Positions 8,912-20,570 of a DNA stretch of 64,000 nucleotides are shown here, piece after piece. The notes below the pieces were generated by a model. That model saw only the letters and a list, made by a program, of their open reading frames with translations. It had not been told where the DNA came from and made no database searches. A program made the position numbers and the translations under genes. This DNA is from Persicaria tinctoria (lineage: Eukaryota > Streptophyta > Magnoliopsida > Caryophyllales > Polygonaceae). Where the stretch lies: assembly GCA_037127255.1 (NCBI GenBank), contig JBANSL010000012.1, positions 19,850,615-19,914,614 of the forward strand, given 5' to 3'. Each line of letters opens with the position of its first letter. The stretch's first letter is position 1.

Positions 8912-11900
8912 CACTACAAAAAAAATTGCTTTAGAAACGGCTTAATTCCGTCACAAAAGGTAGGATTGACGTCGCAATAAAATATTTGCGACGGTTCTGC
9001 GACGGCAAAGCGGGGGTCGCTAGCCCTGGAGTAGCAAATACTCTTTTGCGATGGTCTTTGCCGTCGCAAAATTACCCCCATTTTTTTTGTTTATTTGGCT
9101 TCCTTTTTGTGACGGCAATTTTGCCGTTGCTAAAGTTAAATTTCCACCTTTATTTCTTGCAACGCCACTGTTGCCATCACCATTAAGATATTTGTATTAT
9201 TTCACTTGCTAGATTGATCTACCAATATTCAAAGACCTAATTAAATACCTCCAATATCCAAATATTATTATACTGCAACAGTTTCTAATCAACAACTTTT
9301 ATACATCATCTGAGTATTCCACAACTTCAATTAAAACATAAAATCATTTCATGATACATAACCTAAAGAAGATGATCTTAAGATTCACATTTCGGATCAA
9401 CAAAACAAGTATCTAAGTTCCAGACTTGACCCTCTTATCCTGCTGAATCTTCTGACCAATCTGATAGTAAGAGTCGAACTCCATCTCCAATAAACTTGTT
9501 CGATGAACACTTGCAGGCTATAATAGAAAACCAAATGCTTTTTAAGAAAACATGTTAAATATAATCACACATCAAATATATAATGGTTCATGCTAGTGCT
9601 ATCCATCTAGATTGAAAGGAATGACTACAAGTCTATAATGGTTTTCAACTACACAAGTCATCAAGCAAATGTAGCTACAATTGTGATAACTAGGTACAAT
9701 TAAAAACTAACTAGAAGATACCAAACACCATGCACATTCCATGGACGTGGTTGAAGATACCAAAGTCTAATAAGATACCTGAAACTTCATTTGGATCTGG
9801 TGGTTTTGTCCAAGCTTTTTTCTCTCCTATCGTCAAAATCAACTTAACTCGAGCACTCAGAGTTGGCTCAATCTGACTTGAGAATTTTCTAATCCTACAA
9901 TTCAAAATTTTAACATAAACCATATTATAGCATAATAAAAGCAATGAGAGAAAACGGTCAACAGTCATGCACAACTTGTTCCAAGTTGCGCTCAGAGCAA
10001 AGAAACATAAGAGGAAATGGCCATTAATAAATAAAGCAATGAACAATATTTATCAATAAAATAATAAAACAACACTTGCATACTCATTTTTAAGAAAGGA
10101 ATAGATTGGGATAGATAATACGATGAACTATAAACCTGAACAACACCCTGAAACAAGCTTTCAGATGCACTTAAACCTCGACCCCTTCCTTGGTAGTTAA
10201 GGGAGAAACAAAAAGCACATATAAATACGAATCAGAGTGGTACAATATGAACAATAGCAAAGAGAAAGTGGACATTATCAACACATAGACATCACAAAAG
10301 AAAAGAAATATCTTAATGCTTTCTTTTATAGTAAAAATCAAACTAGTTTAAACTAAATAAAATTAACTTTAATTAAACTTGCTGATAAAAAAAGTACATT
10401 AGTTATAAATAATAATTTTTATACATACATCAGCAAGTTTGAAGGAGGAAACCTTGAAGATGTCAGAGAGAACCAGCCAACTAAACTTATATGTTTCCAA
10501 TAGGAATGCCCTGCTACTGAAATCTTAAAGTTTGAAGGAGGAAACCTTCTATAATAATATATGATGAATGCTTAAATGTAATTACATAATCTCTAATCCA
10601 TGGTAACTCAGTGTTTGTTCATGCAAAACAAGCACTATAAAACAACAAAACTATATAGTCAAACTAAAGTGCAAAATATAAAAATCTATAATATTTACTC
10701 AACAATATTGTATGAAAGATGCAACTAGGAAAGTTAGGGCACTAAAAAAAGGAAGATGATACTTTAATTACAACCATACAAAATTACACTAAACAAGTGA
10801 AAGAAAAAACGAAATAAATTTCCACCTTTCATAAAGGGCTAATATCTGTAGTTTAATCACCTGCCAGAAAAATATAAATCCATGGGGTGCAAGTATATTT
10901 ACAAGTTTTCTAACCTATAGATTAGGAAATAGTTTCAAAATCAATACTCTTAAATAAGTCAATACTATAGTCTAAAATAAAAATACCCTCTCTTATTTTT
11001 GCATTTTTTGGATTGGCAGATTTTGGACCTTTTTTTTTGGGGTACAAAACGAGAAGATAGGGCAATACTTTTTTTCATCAGCAAAAGATATAATGATAAT
11101 AATGGCAAAGCACTATGAAAATGCATCTTGCAATTCATTAAATTTAGGGTCATTCAGTTATATACAAATGCAAAAAGATCAAATCCAAAAGAACTCCTTA
11201 AGTACTCACAGCTAAAAAAAATCAAACCCAAACTCATTAACGGAAGAGTTAAAATTCCAATTTTCTTGTTCAAAATTGAATATAAGATGTGTTCTTTTTA
11301 AGATGCAATTTATACGAATTATCACAATCTTACACACAGATATCACATTCTGATTAATGGTAGAGGATGCAAATGTCATTTTTCATAGTACAAATTCTCA
11401 CTTCAACAAGGTCAACGTACAGTAGAGGAATTTATTTCGGTCTTCAATTTCCTTAGCCTTTATCCATTTTGAACAAGTTTCCTTAGCCTTTCACAGTCTT
11501 CAAACTTCAGCCTTCAATCAAATAATTTCACATATATGAGTTGAGGTTGACAGTGAATACCTAAACTAATCAAACACACAAAAATTCCCCAACTAATATA
11601 AACATGGACCGTTTCAGAGTTTTAGGGTTTTGAGAACTTACTAAAATCTCGGTTATACATCAAGGAGATGAAGAAGTTCATGGTTCACCGCATCTCTGAG
11701 ATGGCTCGAATAAGGCTCGACTTAGGCGAGGTGTTGGCGTCAAACCCCAAACACAATTGCGCTGATAAAGAAGAGAGAGAGAGGCTGAGATTCTTGAATC
11801 TCTTCAAGGACTTTGAAATCGACAAGAGAGGCAGATGAATGACTAACCGATCTGAAAACGAAATCGAATCGGCGACGTTGGTGTGGCAAGAGAGGAGGTG

Positions 11901-12397
11901 CAAGCCTAGCCTAGATCCGGCGTTTTAGCGAGGAGGAGCGAGCAAAGTGAGGGATTCAACCTACAAGATATGGGGCGTCCATGTGGTCTCAGGCATGGCT
12001 TGTGGAGAAGAGGCAAGGTGTGCGACGATGACTAAGCTCCTGCGGATCTGATGGTGAGGAAGAGAATGGATGTGAAGGGGACAGAGTTTTGGAAGGAAGG
12101 AAAGAAGAGAACAATCAGTAGATCTAGAGGAAGGTAAAGTGAAAGAGAGAGAAGTGGCGGAACTGCGGAAGAGATGGAACGCCTAGGGTTTCAATAAAAA
12201 AATGAGTTTTTTAAAAGGATATGTATTGAGCGTTTTAGTTATTAGCGACGGCAAACATCTAGCCGTCTCAAAAGGTAACGATGGCTACGCCCATATGTTA
12301 CTGTCGTTGTAAAGCCGTTGCAAAAACCCTATATTTGTGACGGGAAATTCTTGCCGTTTCTAAGTTGGGTAGCAAAAGCAATTCTTTTTTTGTAGTG
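8912..12397. mobile_element. Non-autonomous CACTA (En/Spm-type) transposon
   Basis: The left end is CACTACAAAAAAAATTGCT and the right end is its inverse (AGCAATTCTTTTTTTGTAGTG). The direct repeat TAT flanks both sides (8909-8911, 12398-12400), matching the 3-bp duplication of CACTA elements. Both subterminal regions hold many copies of GCGACGG/CCGTCGC-like motifs (8975-9180 and 12240-12360), the usual transposase-binding arrangement. No transposase frame is present. It sits inside the LINE endonuclease region, so it is the younger insertion. The interior contains exon-like blocks on the minus strand. Confidence 0.93.
9416..10200 (-). pseudogene. Captured exon-like blocks of an unidentified gene
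   Basis: Three blocks on the minus strand have coherent reading and splice-like borders. About 10200-10138 reads YQGRGRGLSASESLFQGVVQ, then GT. 9894-9779 follows TTGTAG and reads RKFSSQIEPTLSARVKLILT, continuing to KPPDPNEVS, then GTATCT. 9520-9416 follows TTATAG and reads HRTSLLEMEFDSYYQIGQKI, ending KRVKSGT and stop. I do not recognise the protein. The final block looks like a genuine C-terminus. A GC-rich leader-like segment lies upstream on the same strand at 11680-12190. The simplest reading is a host gene captured by the CACTA element; expression and function are unknown. Confidence 0.45.
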
Positions 12398-12400
12398 TAT

Positions 12401-13590
12401 TCAATTCTTGGTTTCGAAAGGGAGATTCTCACTTGATTACTTTCGCCGGTATTGTTGGTAGGTCTCAGATTGACTACTTTCTAGTTAGAAGGGAGGACAG
12501 ATGCTGATGCACGGATTGGAAGGTGATCCCCTTTGGAGGCCTCTCCACACCACATCACCTTCTTGTGCTTGACTTCGAGATGCGTGGTTGCGTTCAAAAG
12601 AGAAATCTCAACTTGTCTTCTAAGATAAGATGGTGGCGACTATCAGAAACTTTTGGTCCTATGTTGAGAAAGAAGGCGTGGCAAGGAGCAGGACAAGAGG
12701 GGTTTGGGAGGTTCAGGGCAATGCAGTTGCGATGGAGCTACATGGTTGGATGCATTCACATAGTAGGGTGTGAGGTGTTAGGTGAGTCTAGGGGGCGACA
12801 TGGACACTAACGGGGCCTTTCCTGGTGGAGTGAGGAGGTGAAGGCGAAGCATATTGCGTTTCAGAGTTGGTTGCACAAAGAAATTGGATCTGACGGCGTT
12901 GATCTTCAACTCTTCTAGTATGAGTCCTAACTTTTCCGGACGAATCGACTGGGGTTTCCACCGATGAATCTCTGTGAAGGAGGTTAGAGGAGTTTTTTGT
13001 AAGTCGAAGAACAAGAGAGCTCCAGGTCTAAGCAATATACTTGGGGAGGTATGGAAATTGTTAGGGGCAAGAGGGTTGAAATGACTCACATCTCTTTTCA
13101 ATGTTATCCTAAAAGCTACTAAGATGCCAACATAATGGAGGCTTAGAAAATTGGTCTCAATCTACAAAAACAAGGGTGATGTTCAATGTTGCGGTAACTA
13201 CAGAGGAATCAAAGTACTAAGTCACACGGTGAAGCTTTGGGAATGATTAATATAGGCGAGACTGAGGAGAGTAGTGAATGTATTTGAGAACCAATTTGGC
13301 TTTATGCCATGCAGATCAGCTATGGAGGCTATTTCTTTGCTGAGACAATTGATCAAGATGCGCAGAGACAGGAAGAAGAATCTGCATATGACCTTCATTG
13401 ATATAGAAAAGGCTTATAACAAGATTTCGAGATAGCTGTTATGGAGTTTCCTTAAGGAGAAGGGAGTGTCGGGGACGTATATTAGAGTTATCAGAGATAT
13501 GTACGATGATTATCTGACAAGTGTTAGATTAGCTAGTGGAGATTCAAAATACTTCCAGGTTCGAGCGGGGCTTCATTAGATGAATATCAT
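12401..13590 (+). pseudogene. LINE endonuclease end and reverse transcriptase part
   Basis: After the CACTA insert the endonuclease C-terminus continues (LITFAGIVGRSQIDYFLV, then DWKVIPFGGLSTPHHLLVLD). Further on, RT-domain motifs follow: EVRGVFCKSKNKRAPG, LVSIYKNKGDVQCCGNYRGI, FENQFGFMPCRSAMEAISLL, MTFIDIEKAYNKI and VRAGLH. Multiple stops are present. The catalytic YADD-like region and everything beyond it are missing because the copy is cut near 13590. Confidence 0.8.
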
Positions 13591-13597
13591 GTAAGTA

Positions 13598-14045
13598 CAG
13601 TTTGCCGTTGTTGGAGATGGTTGGACTAACAAGCAATGAGATGACGTTTAATGTGGGCTTTCCATTCTTGGTGGATGAAAATGAAAATATATACAATTAG
13701 GTGTTGCGGCAATTAAGTGGAAGGATGGTGTCCAAACCGTCCAGGGGCCGGTTGACCTTGATGAGGAGGTAAATTTTAAATTCATTTGCCCATGAATATT
13801 ATATATACACACTTATTAATTTTTTATGTCCTTCATCTGGCTGTTGATGAAGCATTGTCAACATGTTGTTGTCATGGTGATTAAGCTACACGAGCATGGT
13901 CAAGGTGCGTATGCAAATGAGATAGCTTTATTGTATCGTGTTTTGATGGATGGGGATCCAGTGCCGCGTGTCGCCCCAGAGTGGATGTCATTCCAACATT
14001 AGCAAGTGCGACCCATCCAGCATCATTATGAGGCCCAAGAGTAAT
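13598..14045 (+). pseudogene. MULE transposase remnant
   Basis: One frame reads LPLLEMVGLTSNEMTFNVGF, followed by PFLVDENENIYNWVLRQLSG after reading through one stop. This is the pattern of plant Mutator transposases around the core (…GMTSTEKTFSVAFAFL…W.L..L type). After an intron-like AT-rich gap, a second frame ends DGDPVPRVAPEWMSFQH. That end resembles the C-terminal part of the OTU-containing fragment at 34700 (PPPTPEWVAYHQ). Heavily deleted and non-functional. Confidence 0.5.
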
Positions 14046-14270
14046 TTATTATGCTGATTAGGGCAAACTTGCAGTTTAGTTGAACTCTAAAGTTCTTTTT
14101 TTTTAGAATCACTTTTGTTCGACATCCTTGTTAATTTAAAAGTGCAACTCTCTATGAAAAGTTTATTTTATCTCTCTAGTATGTAGGTAAATTTTGTATG
14201 TTGATGACATTGTGTTTTCTACTAATTAAAAATGAGCGTTAAAAAAATAAATATTTGATTTTTGGGACAG
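14046..14270. other. Short AT-rich gap, nothing recognised
   Basis: AT-rich, no open frame of interest and no clear element boundary. It separates the MULE scrap from the LTR cluster. Confidence 0.4.
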
Positions 14271-15905
14271 TAATTCCAAATCAATGATATCCTCATTTTT
14301 TAGTCTTGTTTTGTTCCATATTTTGAGTTCAATTGAGTCATTTTATTAGCTTTTGTGTTAGGGAAAGAGTGTCGTTTGTGTTGATTTTTGTATTATTCGA
14401 GATATGGATGTCTACACAAGCTTTGGTGGTGTTTTATAGGTTTTGGAGCTGATTTGGAGGAGTTTAGATGCACTTTGAAGCTTAACGGAAAACCATGAAG
14501 GTATTGTAGAAGCTAAGAAAGAGCAAAAAGGGGAAAACATGGAGAAAATCCCTATTTTCGTCATTCAATTCATCACTTCGAATATAAAGTTCTGATGCCT
14601 TCATGACACTTGTTGGGGTCTCTTAGGAGACACGTTGAAGACGTTTTAGGGCATGTTTGGGCGCATATGTTGGCGCGGATTTCATGGTTTGGCGGAGACG
14701 TTTGTAAGGTTTTGTTTTATATTTTGTAGTTTTAATTTAGTTTTCTTCTCCCCCATCTTTGTCTATGCTCATCATGATAATGTGTGAGTAGTTTCTCTTC
14801 TTTTCTACTGTTGGGGTGAACGGTGAACCCAACAATAGACATGTGTGTGAAATTGATGAATCCATGATCTTGGGTGTGTTTTTGCTATCATCATCTATCT
14901 ATGTGATTAACCTTTGATGAAAGTCTTATGAATTCCTGTTTGCAATTTACTTGAATGAGAAAGTTGTGAACTTGGATAGTATTAGGGTTTTCACAATGCG
15001 AGTTTGTTAGAAGGAAATCTAGTATGAATAAATATGTAATATAAACTCAAACCAAATCCTTGTCCACACAAATAAAATTACAAGACTTTCTCCCGCTGTA
15101 GTGGTAGGTAGTCAGGATCGATCCACAAAGAAGCGTGTCAGCGCTCGCTTAGATAGTCTTGGAAACAACTCTCTGATGTCGACCAAAAGCTCTCGATATC
15201 GACTAAAGTTAGTCGGTGTCGAGTAAAGCAGCCGATCTATAAACTCTGTAAAACAAAACCAAGCAATCGACTTTGACAGGAGTGACTCGACGTCGAGTTA
15301 GGCCCACTCGATATCGACTGAAGTGAGTCGATGTCGAGTCAAAATGCAGAAACAGAAACAAAATTTGTCGGAAAAGAACGTCCGAAGAATATAAGGATGA
15401 ATAAGAAAGATGAACAGAAACATTGAAAGATTTTGTAAACAATATATTAAAAGACTTCCAAAGCCGTGGAATTACCACAACGATAACCATGCAAGCAACG
15501 CACTAAACTCATGAAGAAACATGTTTTTCATCAAATAAATTTCGTTATTAACAAATAGGAATATAGAGGCTCTCGCATAAATCCTAAGTGTTACTATTCT
15601 TTTCATAATTAATATCCAAATTCACAATATATCCACTTTCGCTTCAATATCATAAACATGGAATTGTCCACTACTCTCGCAACGGAATTAAGCACATAAG
15701 ATAGAAGATAAAAATCATATAAGAATCATGAATAAAGCATACTTACATGGCTATCGTCGGGCTCACCCCGACCCTAGAAGTGGGATGACTACTCATGTCT
15801 CATCATTGCAAACATCCCCGTTGACATAAACATAAACTTGAATTGAAATAAGAGTAAGAGTACAACCGCAAACTTCTCTCCACAACGTCTCTCTCTCTCT
15901 CTCTA
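14270..15905 (+). mobile_element. Gypsy-like LTR fragment, copy A
   Basis: This copy contains the LTR-start-like block (…CTACACAAGCTTTGG…), then GGTAGTCAGGATCGATCCAC at 15103-15122, a run of TCGATATCGA-type motifs (15190-15340), and a downstream block ACATGGCTATCGTCGGGCTC around 15747. Each block has a counterpart in the same order in copy C, which is inverted. No gag or pol frame is seen. Assignment to gypsy rests on resemblance to the LTR at 29580-30959, whose polypurine tract is visible. Confidence 0.55.
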
Positions 15906-15929
15906 AACTTGATTGCTCAAGTGCTTAGT

Positions 15930-17045
15930 GTTGTAAGCCTAAATTGCCATATTTTATACTATCTTTTATATCGATTTCTGCATGCATTTCATGCATTTGG
16001 GTTAGAATAGTACATAATTTGTGTAGTTTATGTTTATTTGCAATATATGGAGGTCTACACAAGTTTTTATTATATTTCGCAGAAATCGGACGCACTTTGG
16101 AGCTTAAAGGAAACTCATGGAGAAGCTAAGGATGGTGCAGCTGGAGAAAAGGCCATTTTTCGATATTCATCATTCTGAATCAAGCTTTGATGTCTTCATG
16201 AGAGTTGTATCCCTTGGAAAGATCTTTCCAACGCATGGTCATATGCGTCAATCGGACGAACGAGGACTCAAGAAAGTGCGTTTCAAGAACATAGCAGAAA
16301 GCTGAGAGACGTAGTTGATATCGAGTTGTTTTACCCGATATCGAGTAACCCATATCTAGCTGGAGCACCAGACATCGACAAGTGAAGCTGGGAGCTGGAG
16401 CAGGTTAGTCGATATCAACATGATTTGGTCGATATCGAGTAAACACTTGGTCGATTTTAACATCCAGGAGCCGAGATCGACAAAGACGCTGAAGACGGAC
16501 CAGGCCTTGCTCGATATCAAGGAATTTACTCGATGTCGAGTAAAAGTCAATTCGACATGTGTTCTGGAGGTTGGAATCGAGTTACTGAGCGGAAGACGAG
16601 AAATTGCTACTCGATATCGAGGAATCCTACTCGATATCGAGCAAGTCCCAATGGATGACGCCGAGAAAGCCGAGAATCTTGTTAAGTTTCTATCCCGAAG
16701 CTGATGGAGATATTTTCGAGATCAAATTCTATCAATTTCTATCAACTTCCATCAAGATCTATCAACTCCATGGAGGATTTATCCACAAATTAGGTATAGT
16801 CCTAGTTGATTTAATTCTTTTATTCAATTATTTAATCTTTAAGTAAGTAGATAAATAGATAGATATAGATATACTTTCTTACCTTGATTAGCAAGGGTTG
16901 GAAGCCTATAAATAAAGCCCTAGGGGCTGGATTTTATTCATTCAATTCAGAAGTTTGAGAAGTAGTTCCACAGAGAAGTTTAGGAATTCAAAGGTTTTAT
17001 GGTTTTGGCATCCAACGAGAGTTGGAGGACCGGGATTGTAAAGAC
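15930..17045 (+). mobile_element. Gypsy-like LTR fragment, copy B
   Basis: Starts near TGTTGTAAGCCTAAATTGCC and continues with GTGTAGTTTATGTTTATTTG, a CGATATCGAG-rich stretch (16310-16640) and a TATA box CCTATAAATAAAGCCC near 16908. The segment 16120-16270 (ATGGAGAAGCTAAGG, CGCATGGTCATATGCGTCAA) matches 30560-30740 in inverse orientation. Copy B meets copy C tail to tail near 17045. Confidence 0.6.
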
Positions 17046-18775
17046 TTTGAATATAGTTTATGCAAGTTTCTTTTCATTCATCAATGTCTGAGATTGCGAT
17101 GAGGCGCGAGTAGTCCACCCACTTCTAGGATTGGGGTGAGCACAGCGATAGCCATGCGTGTTTGAGGCACTGTTCTAAAAAACCCTTCAAGCTCCGCCTA
17201 GACCCCCGCCTAAACCCTCGAACTCTCCTCGCCTCCAAGGCCGTCAAGGTCGTCTAAACCCGCCTAAGCCACGCCTACACCTCGCCTAGACCCTTGACCC
17301 TACCTTACCGCCAAGCATTTGCCAAGCGTTTTTTGGAACATTGGTTTGAGGTAAAGATCCGACTTTCATCATGTTTTAAAGCATCTACTACCTGTTATGT
17401 GTTTGTTGCCCATCTAATGGAGATCCATGCTAACAACTTGGATTATAAACATAAAATCGGTAGATACAATTAGGGTTTCTTGAAAGAGTTGTCTAATTTT
17501 TGGAAAAGGCAAGAGCTTGGTCCTTCGATGTGATTTGCATGATTATCTGTTTTATTCTTGCCTTATGCATGTTTGGTTATCGTTGTTGCAAACCCCGATC
17601 TTAGAAGTTTTCTTTCATACATAGTTTATTTCACAAAGCCTTGTTCTTTATTTTCTTTCGTTTTAAAGTTTCTGTTTTACTCAATATCTACCAAAACTGG
17701 TCGACATCGACTATTGATTTTCGATCACCTAGATTGTTGTAGCTTATGTGTTTGCAGGTACCCGACGTCGACGAAAGCTTTACTCGATATCGAGTAAAAC
17801 TCCTCGACATCGACCAATCACCGGGAGCTGTTGCTGCTTGTTTCGACTTGTCTGATCTTCTGTCGAGTAACTTTACTCGAGATCGAGCATCTGCAGTGGA
17901 CTTCTGCGGTGAGATTCATCCGCTGCCTAGGATCCGCTGACACGCTTCCTCGTGGATCGATCATGACTTCCCACTACTGCATCAGGAGGAGGTGTTGTAA
18001 TTATTTGCGTGGGCAGAATCTGGTTTGATTTATTTTATTATTTATTGAACTCGATTTCCTCCTATCAACAAATTCTATCAACACTTAGATGATTGAAACC
18101 TAGCCCCCAAGGGCTTTATTTATAGTGAACTAGTCCTTGCTAGCCAAGGAAAGAAATATATATATATATATATATATATAAAATTTCCTAAGATAAAACT
18201 TCCTACTTAATAAAATATAAAACAAATAAAAGTTCTCTAGGGTAAATAGAACTTAACCCATAAGGATAGATGTTCATTAAGAAAATAAAAAAATATTTGA
18301 CTTTGTGTGTAAGTAATCCTCCTCAAATCCGGACTCCTCAAAACGTGTCTTCGGTAGCTAGGGTTTCAGTCGATATCGAGTGAGGGTCACTCGACATCGA
18401 GTGCTCTTGTGCTCTCAAGTGCCTTCCTTCCTTCTTGGCTCTAAGTGTGGCTCGTTTTCACTCGACATCAAGTGAATCATTAGGAGCTTGTCTTGCTCCA
18501 ACACTTAGCCAAATTTCTGCTTCACTCTAGTAGATGTCGAGTGGATCCAGTAGACATTGAGTGAAGCAACATCTTGCTTCCTTCTTCTTCAAATTGCTCC
18601 GAAATGTCTCCGATTCCTGTGAAATTAAACCAAAACTTGTGTAAACCTTCATATATCGCAAATCAACATAAACTACACAAATCTCATATTTTCCTAACCC
18701 AAAAGTATAAAATATGGACAGAAATCGGAAGGAAAGTAAGTGCAAAACATGGCAAAATAGGCGCACATCAAAGTT
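17045..18775 (-). mobile_element. Gypsy-like LTR fragment, copy C (inverted)
   Basis: Read on the minus strand it begins TGATGTGCGCCTATTTTGCC near 18770 and passes GTGTAGTTTATGTTGATTTG. It continues through a CGACATCGAG-rich stretch (18560-18370), CTATAAATAAAGCCC (about 18125-18110), CATGATCGATCCACGAGGAA (about 17972-17953), a second palindrome-rich stretch (17880-17700) and CATGGCTATCGC near 17155. This is the same block order as copies A and B. A MITE is inserted at 17170-17344. A (TA)n run lies at 18157-18180. Confidence 0.6.
17170..17344. mobile_element. Small MITE with CGCCTA repeats and 9-bp target duplication
   Basis: The ends CTGTTCTAAAAAAC and GTTTTTTGGAACATTGG are inverted copies (TGTTCYAAAAAAC). 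The flanks TTTGAGGCA (17161-17169) and TTTGAGGTA (17345-17353) agree at 8 of 9 positions. The interior is GC-rich and carries about six CGCCTA units in CCCGCCTAAA, CGCCTAAGCC and TCGCCTAGACC contexts. A 9-bp duplication suggests Mutator-type mobilisation, although the ends are short. Insertion is inside LTR copy C. Confidence 0.7.
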
Positions 18776-18799
18776 TAATAATTATAAGAAAAGGGTAGA

Positions 18800-19385
18800 A
18801 ACAAGTAGGTTAGTTTACACAAGTTTTTGATTGATTTACTTGTTGATTGATGAAAGCCGACTCTTTTGATGGTTAAAACCATGCTCTTTTATGTGATTCT
18901 TTTATTTGCACACATGTTTGTTGTTGTGGTGATCATTCGCCTTAGAAGTTGTTTTCATTCATTGATCTTTGTTAGAAAATTGTTCACCAAACCCACTCCA
19001 AAACCGATTTCCCCTATCTTCTTGCTACTCTTTACTGAAGAAGCGACTAAGAAAGAAACGTTGACTCTCTCTTGAGGACGAATCTGACCCCCTATACTAT
19101 AGCGCGATCTTGACATATAAATTTATTTGCTTGAGTGTCAAATCGACCCTATCAACAATCGATGATGGAAAAATGACATATATGATTCAATTTTGTTTGA
19201 TGTTGAGTTTAAGTTATTCTAGTCAAGTATGATGGAATAAGATCAATAAGAAATTAAAATATCTCTGTCGATCTACGATGCATGACTGGTAAAAAAACCA
19301 AATAAAAATTAATCCTTACTCAATTAATTAAATGTGATGAGAATTTATAATATTCATTTATTAATGTTACATGTGTTTCAATTAA
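18800..19385. other. No gene seen
   Basis: Mixed AT-rich sequence. Part of it (18850-19080) may be the leader side of the LTR family. No protein-like frame. Confidence 0.4.
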
Positions 19386-19830
19386 AAAAATACTTTAAAA
19401 ATTGCACTCCCGTGTTTAAAAAAGGGGATGCATAATAAAAATTGTACTATCGTTTTTTTTAAAAAAAATGGGAGTTATACTCAGTTTTATAACTTTCGTG
19501 TTTAAAAAACGCGAGGAATAAAATAAATATACCTACTTTTTTAACTTCGGTTTTCTTAAAAACGAGAGTTATAACTAAATCTCTCAATGGGTTTAAAACT
19601 ATTTTAAAAATTGTACTCCCGTGTTTAAAAAACGAATCGAGAGGCTAATAATATAAAAATTGTACTATTGATTTTGAAAAATGGGAGTTATATTCAGTTT
19701 TGTAACTCCCGTGTTTTAAACACGAGGTATAAAAAAAAATTGTACTCTCGCACTCTCGTTTTTAAAAAATGAGAGTTTCTTGTTTTTTTTTTATATACGG
19801 GAGTGCAAAGTCTTTTTAGGTGTTCAATCC
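19385..19830. repeat. Inverted-repeat cluster with ACTCCCGT / ACGGGAGT motifs
   Basis: At least ten copies of ACTCCCGTGTTTAAAA-type or ACGAGAGTT/GGGAGTTATA-type motifs occur in both orientations, many arranged as hairpins around a TTTTTAAAAA core. The outermost blocks GCACTCCCGT (about 19406) and ACGGGAGTGC (about 19797) are inverted copies. This looks like the subterminal repeat region of a small DNA transposon, but I cannot fix termini or a target duplication. Confidence 0.6.
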
Positions 19831-20570
19831 AAATTTTTTTGTTTGGGTGGGATTAGAGGAACCGTTGTAGTTGGTATACAACTATACATAGGTACAAAAA
19901 CATAAATACAAGGACCTCCTAATCGAGCAGGGAGCTTAATTAAACCTCCATCAATTTTGCGCGTAATCAGCGGTATTTGTAGCTACCTACTTGTTTTCTA
20001 GAAACTTGATTATATATATATTGTACGCCTACGGTCTACACATTCAATTCAACAATTCATTAATTGGCAACAACTCATCAACAACTCGTCAAACAAAGAT
20101 ATATATATTATATGTGTCCGATCCTGCACCCCTAACAAACCCAATATATATTCCATGTATCCAACTTATTAATTTATAATTATAATAATGGCGATCGATA
20201 AGCGTGGACATCAAGTCTGCTACGTTGGTAGTACACTACTAGCAACACAAGTTACAAATATCTTATTTATATTTCCTCCTCCAATATTTGAATGCAAACC
20301 ATTTTCTCATATTTACCCATAATTGTCCACGTACATTTCATTGAGCTACAAACTAGTTTGCTACAACTCCATGAAAAACAAACCTTCTATATATACATTA
20401 TTGTGTCCTTAATTCTATATATGTATAGTTGAACCAATGGGAAAAAAGACATTAAATCTTCCTCGATTCCTTACAAGCGAAACCTAATCAAATGAAAGAA
20501 TTAATTAATTAACTAGTTACAATTCAACTTCCGAAGCTTAGGATGACGATTTTTTTTAAGTCTTGCTAGC
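19831..20570. other. Intergenic, 3' flank of the kinase gene
   Basis: No coding frame of interest. The last ~170 bp before 20571 would be the 3' UTR and downstream sequence of the kinase gene on the minus strand, AT-rich with ATTAATTAATT-type stretches that could carry polyadenylation signals. I see no definite site. Confidence 0.5.

Larger units (their letters stand above)
7375..13590 (+). mobile_element. RTE-type LINE, decayed, split by a CACTA element
   Basis: A GC-rich leader (7375-7780) and AT-richer stretch precede an apurinic-type endonuclease domain. The reverse transcriptase domain resumes after the CACTA insert at 12401. The copy stops near 13580 in the middle of the RT domain, at a VRAGLH motif that is followed in a related copy (33022, minus) by QGSALSP, so its 3' part is lost. 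Several in-frame stops and frame changes show it is dead. The 5' limit is approximate. Confidence 0.75.
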
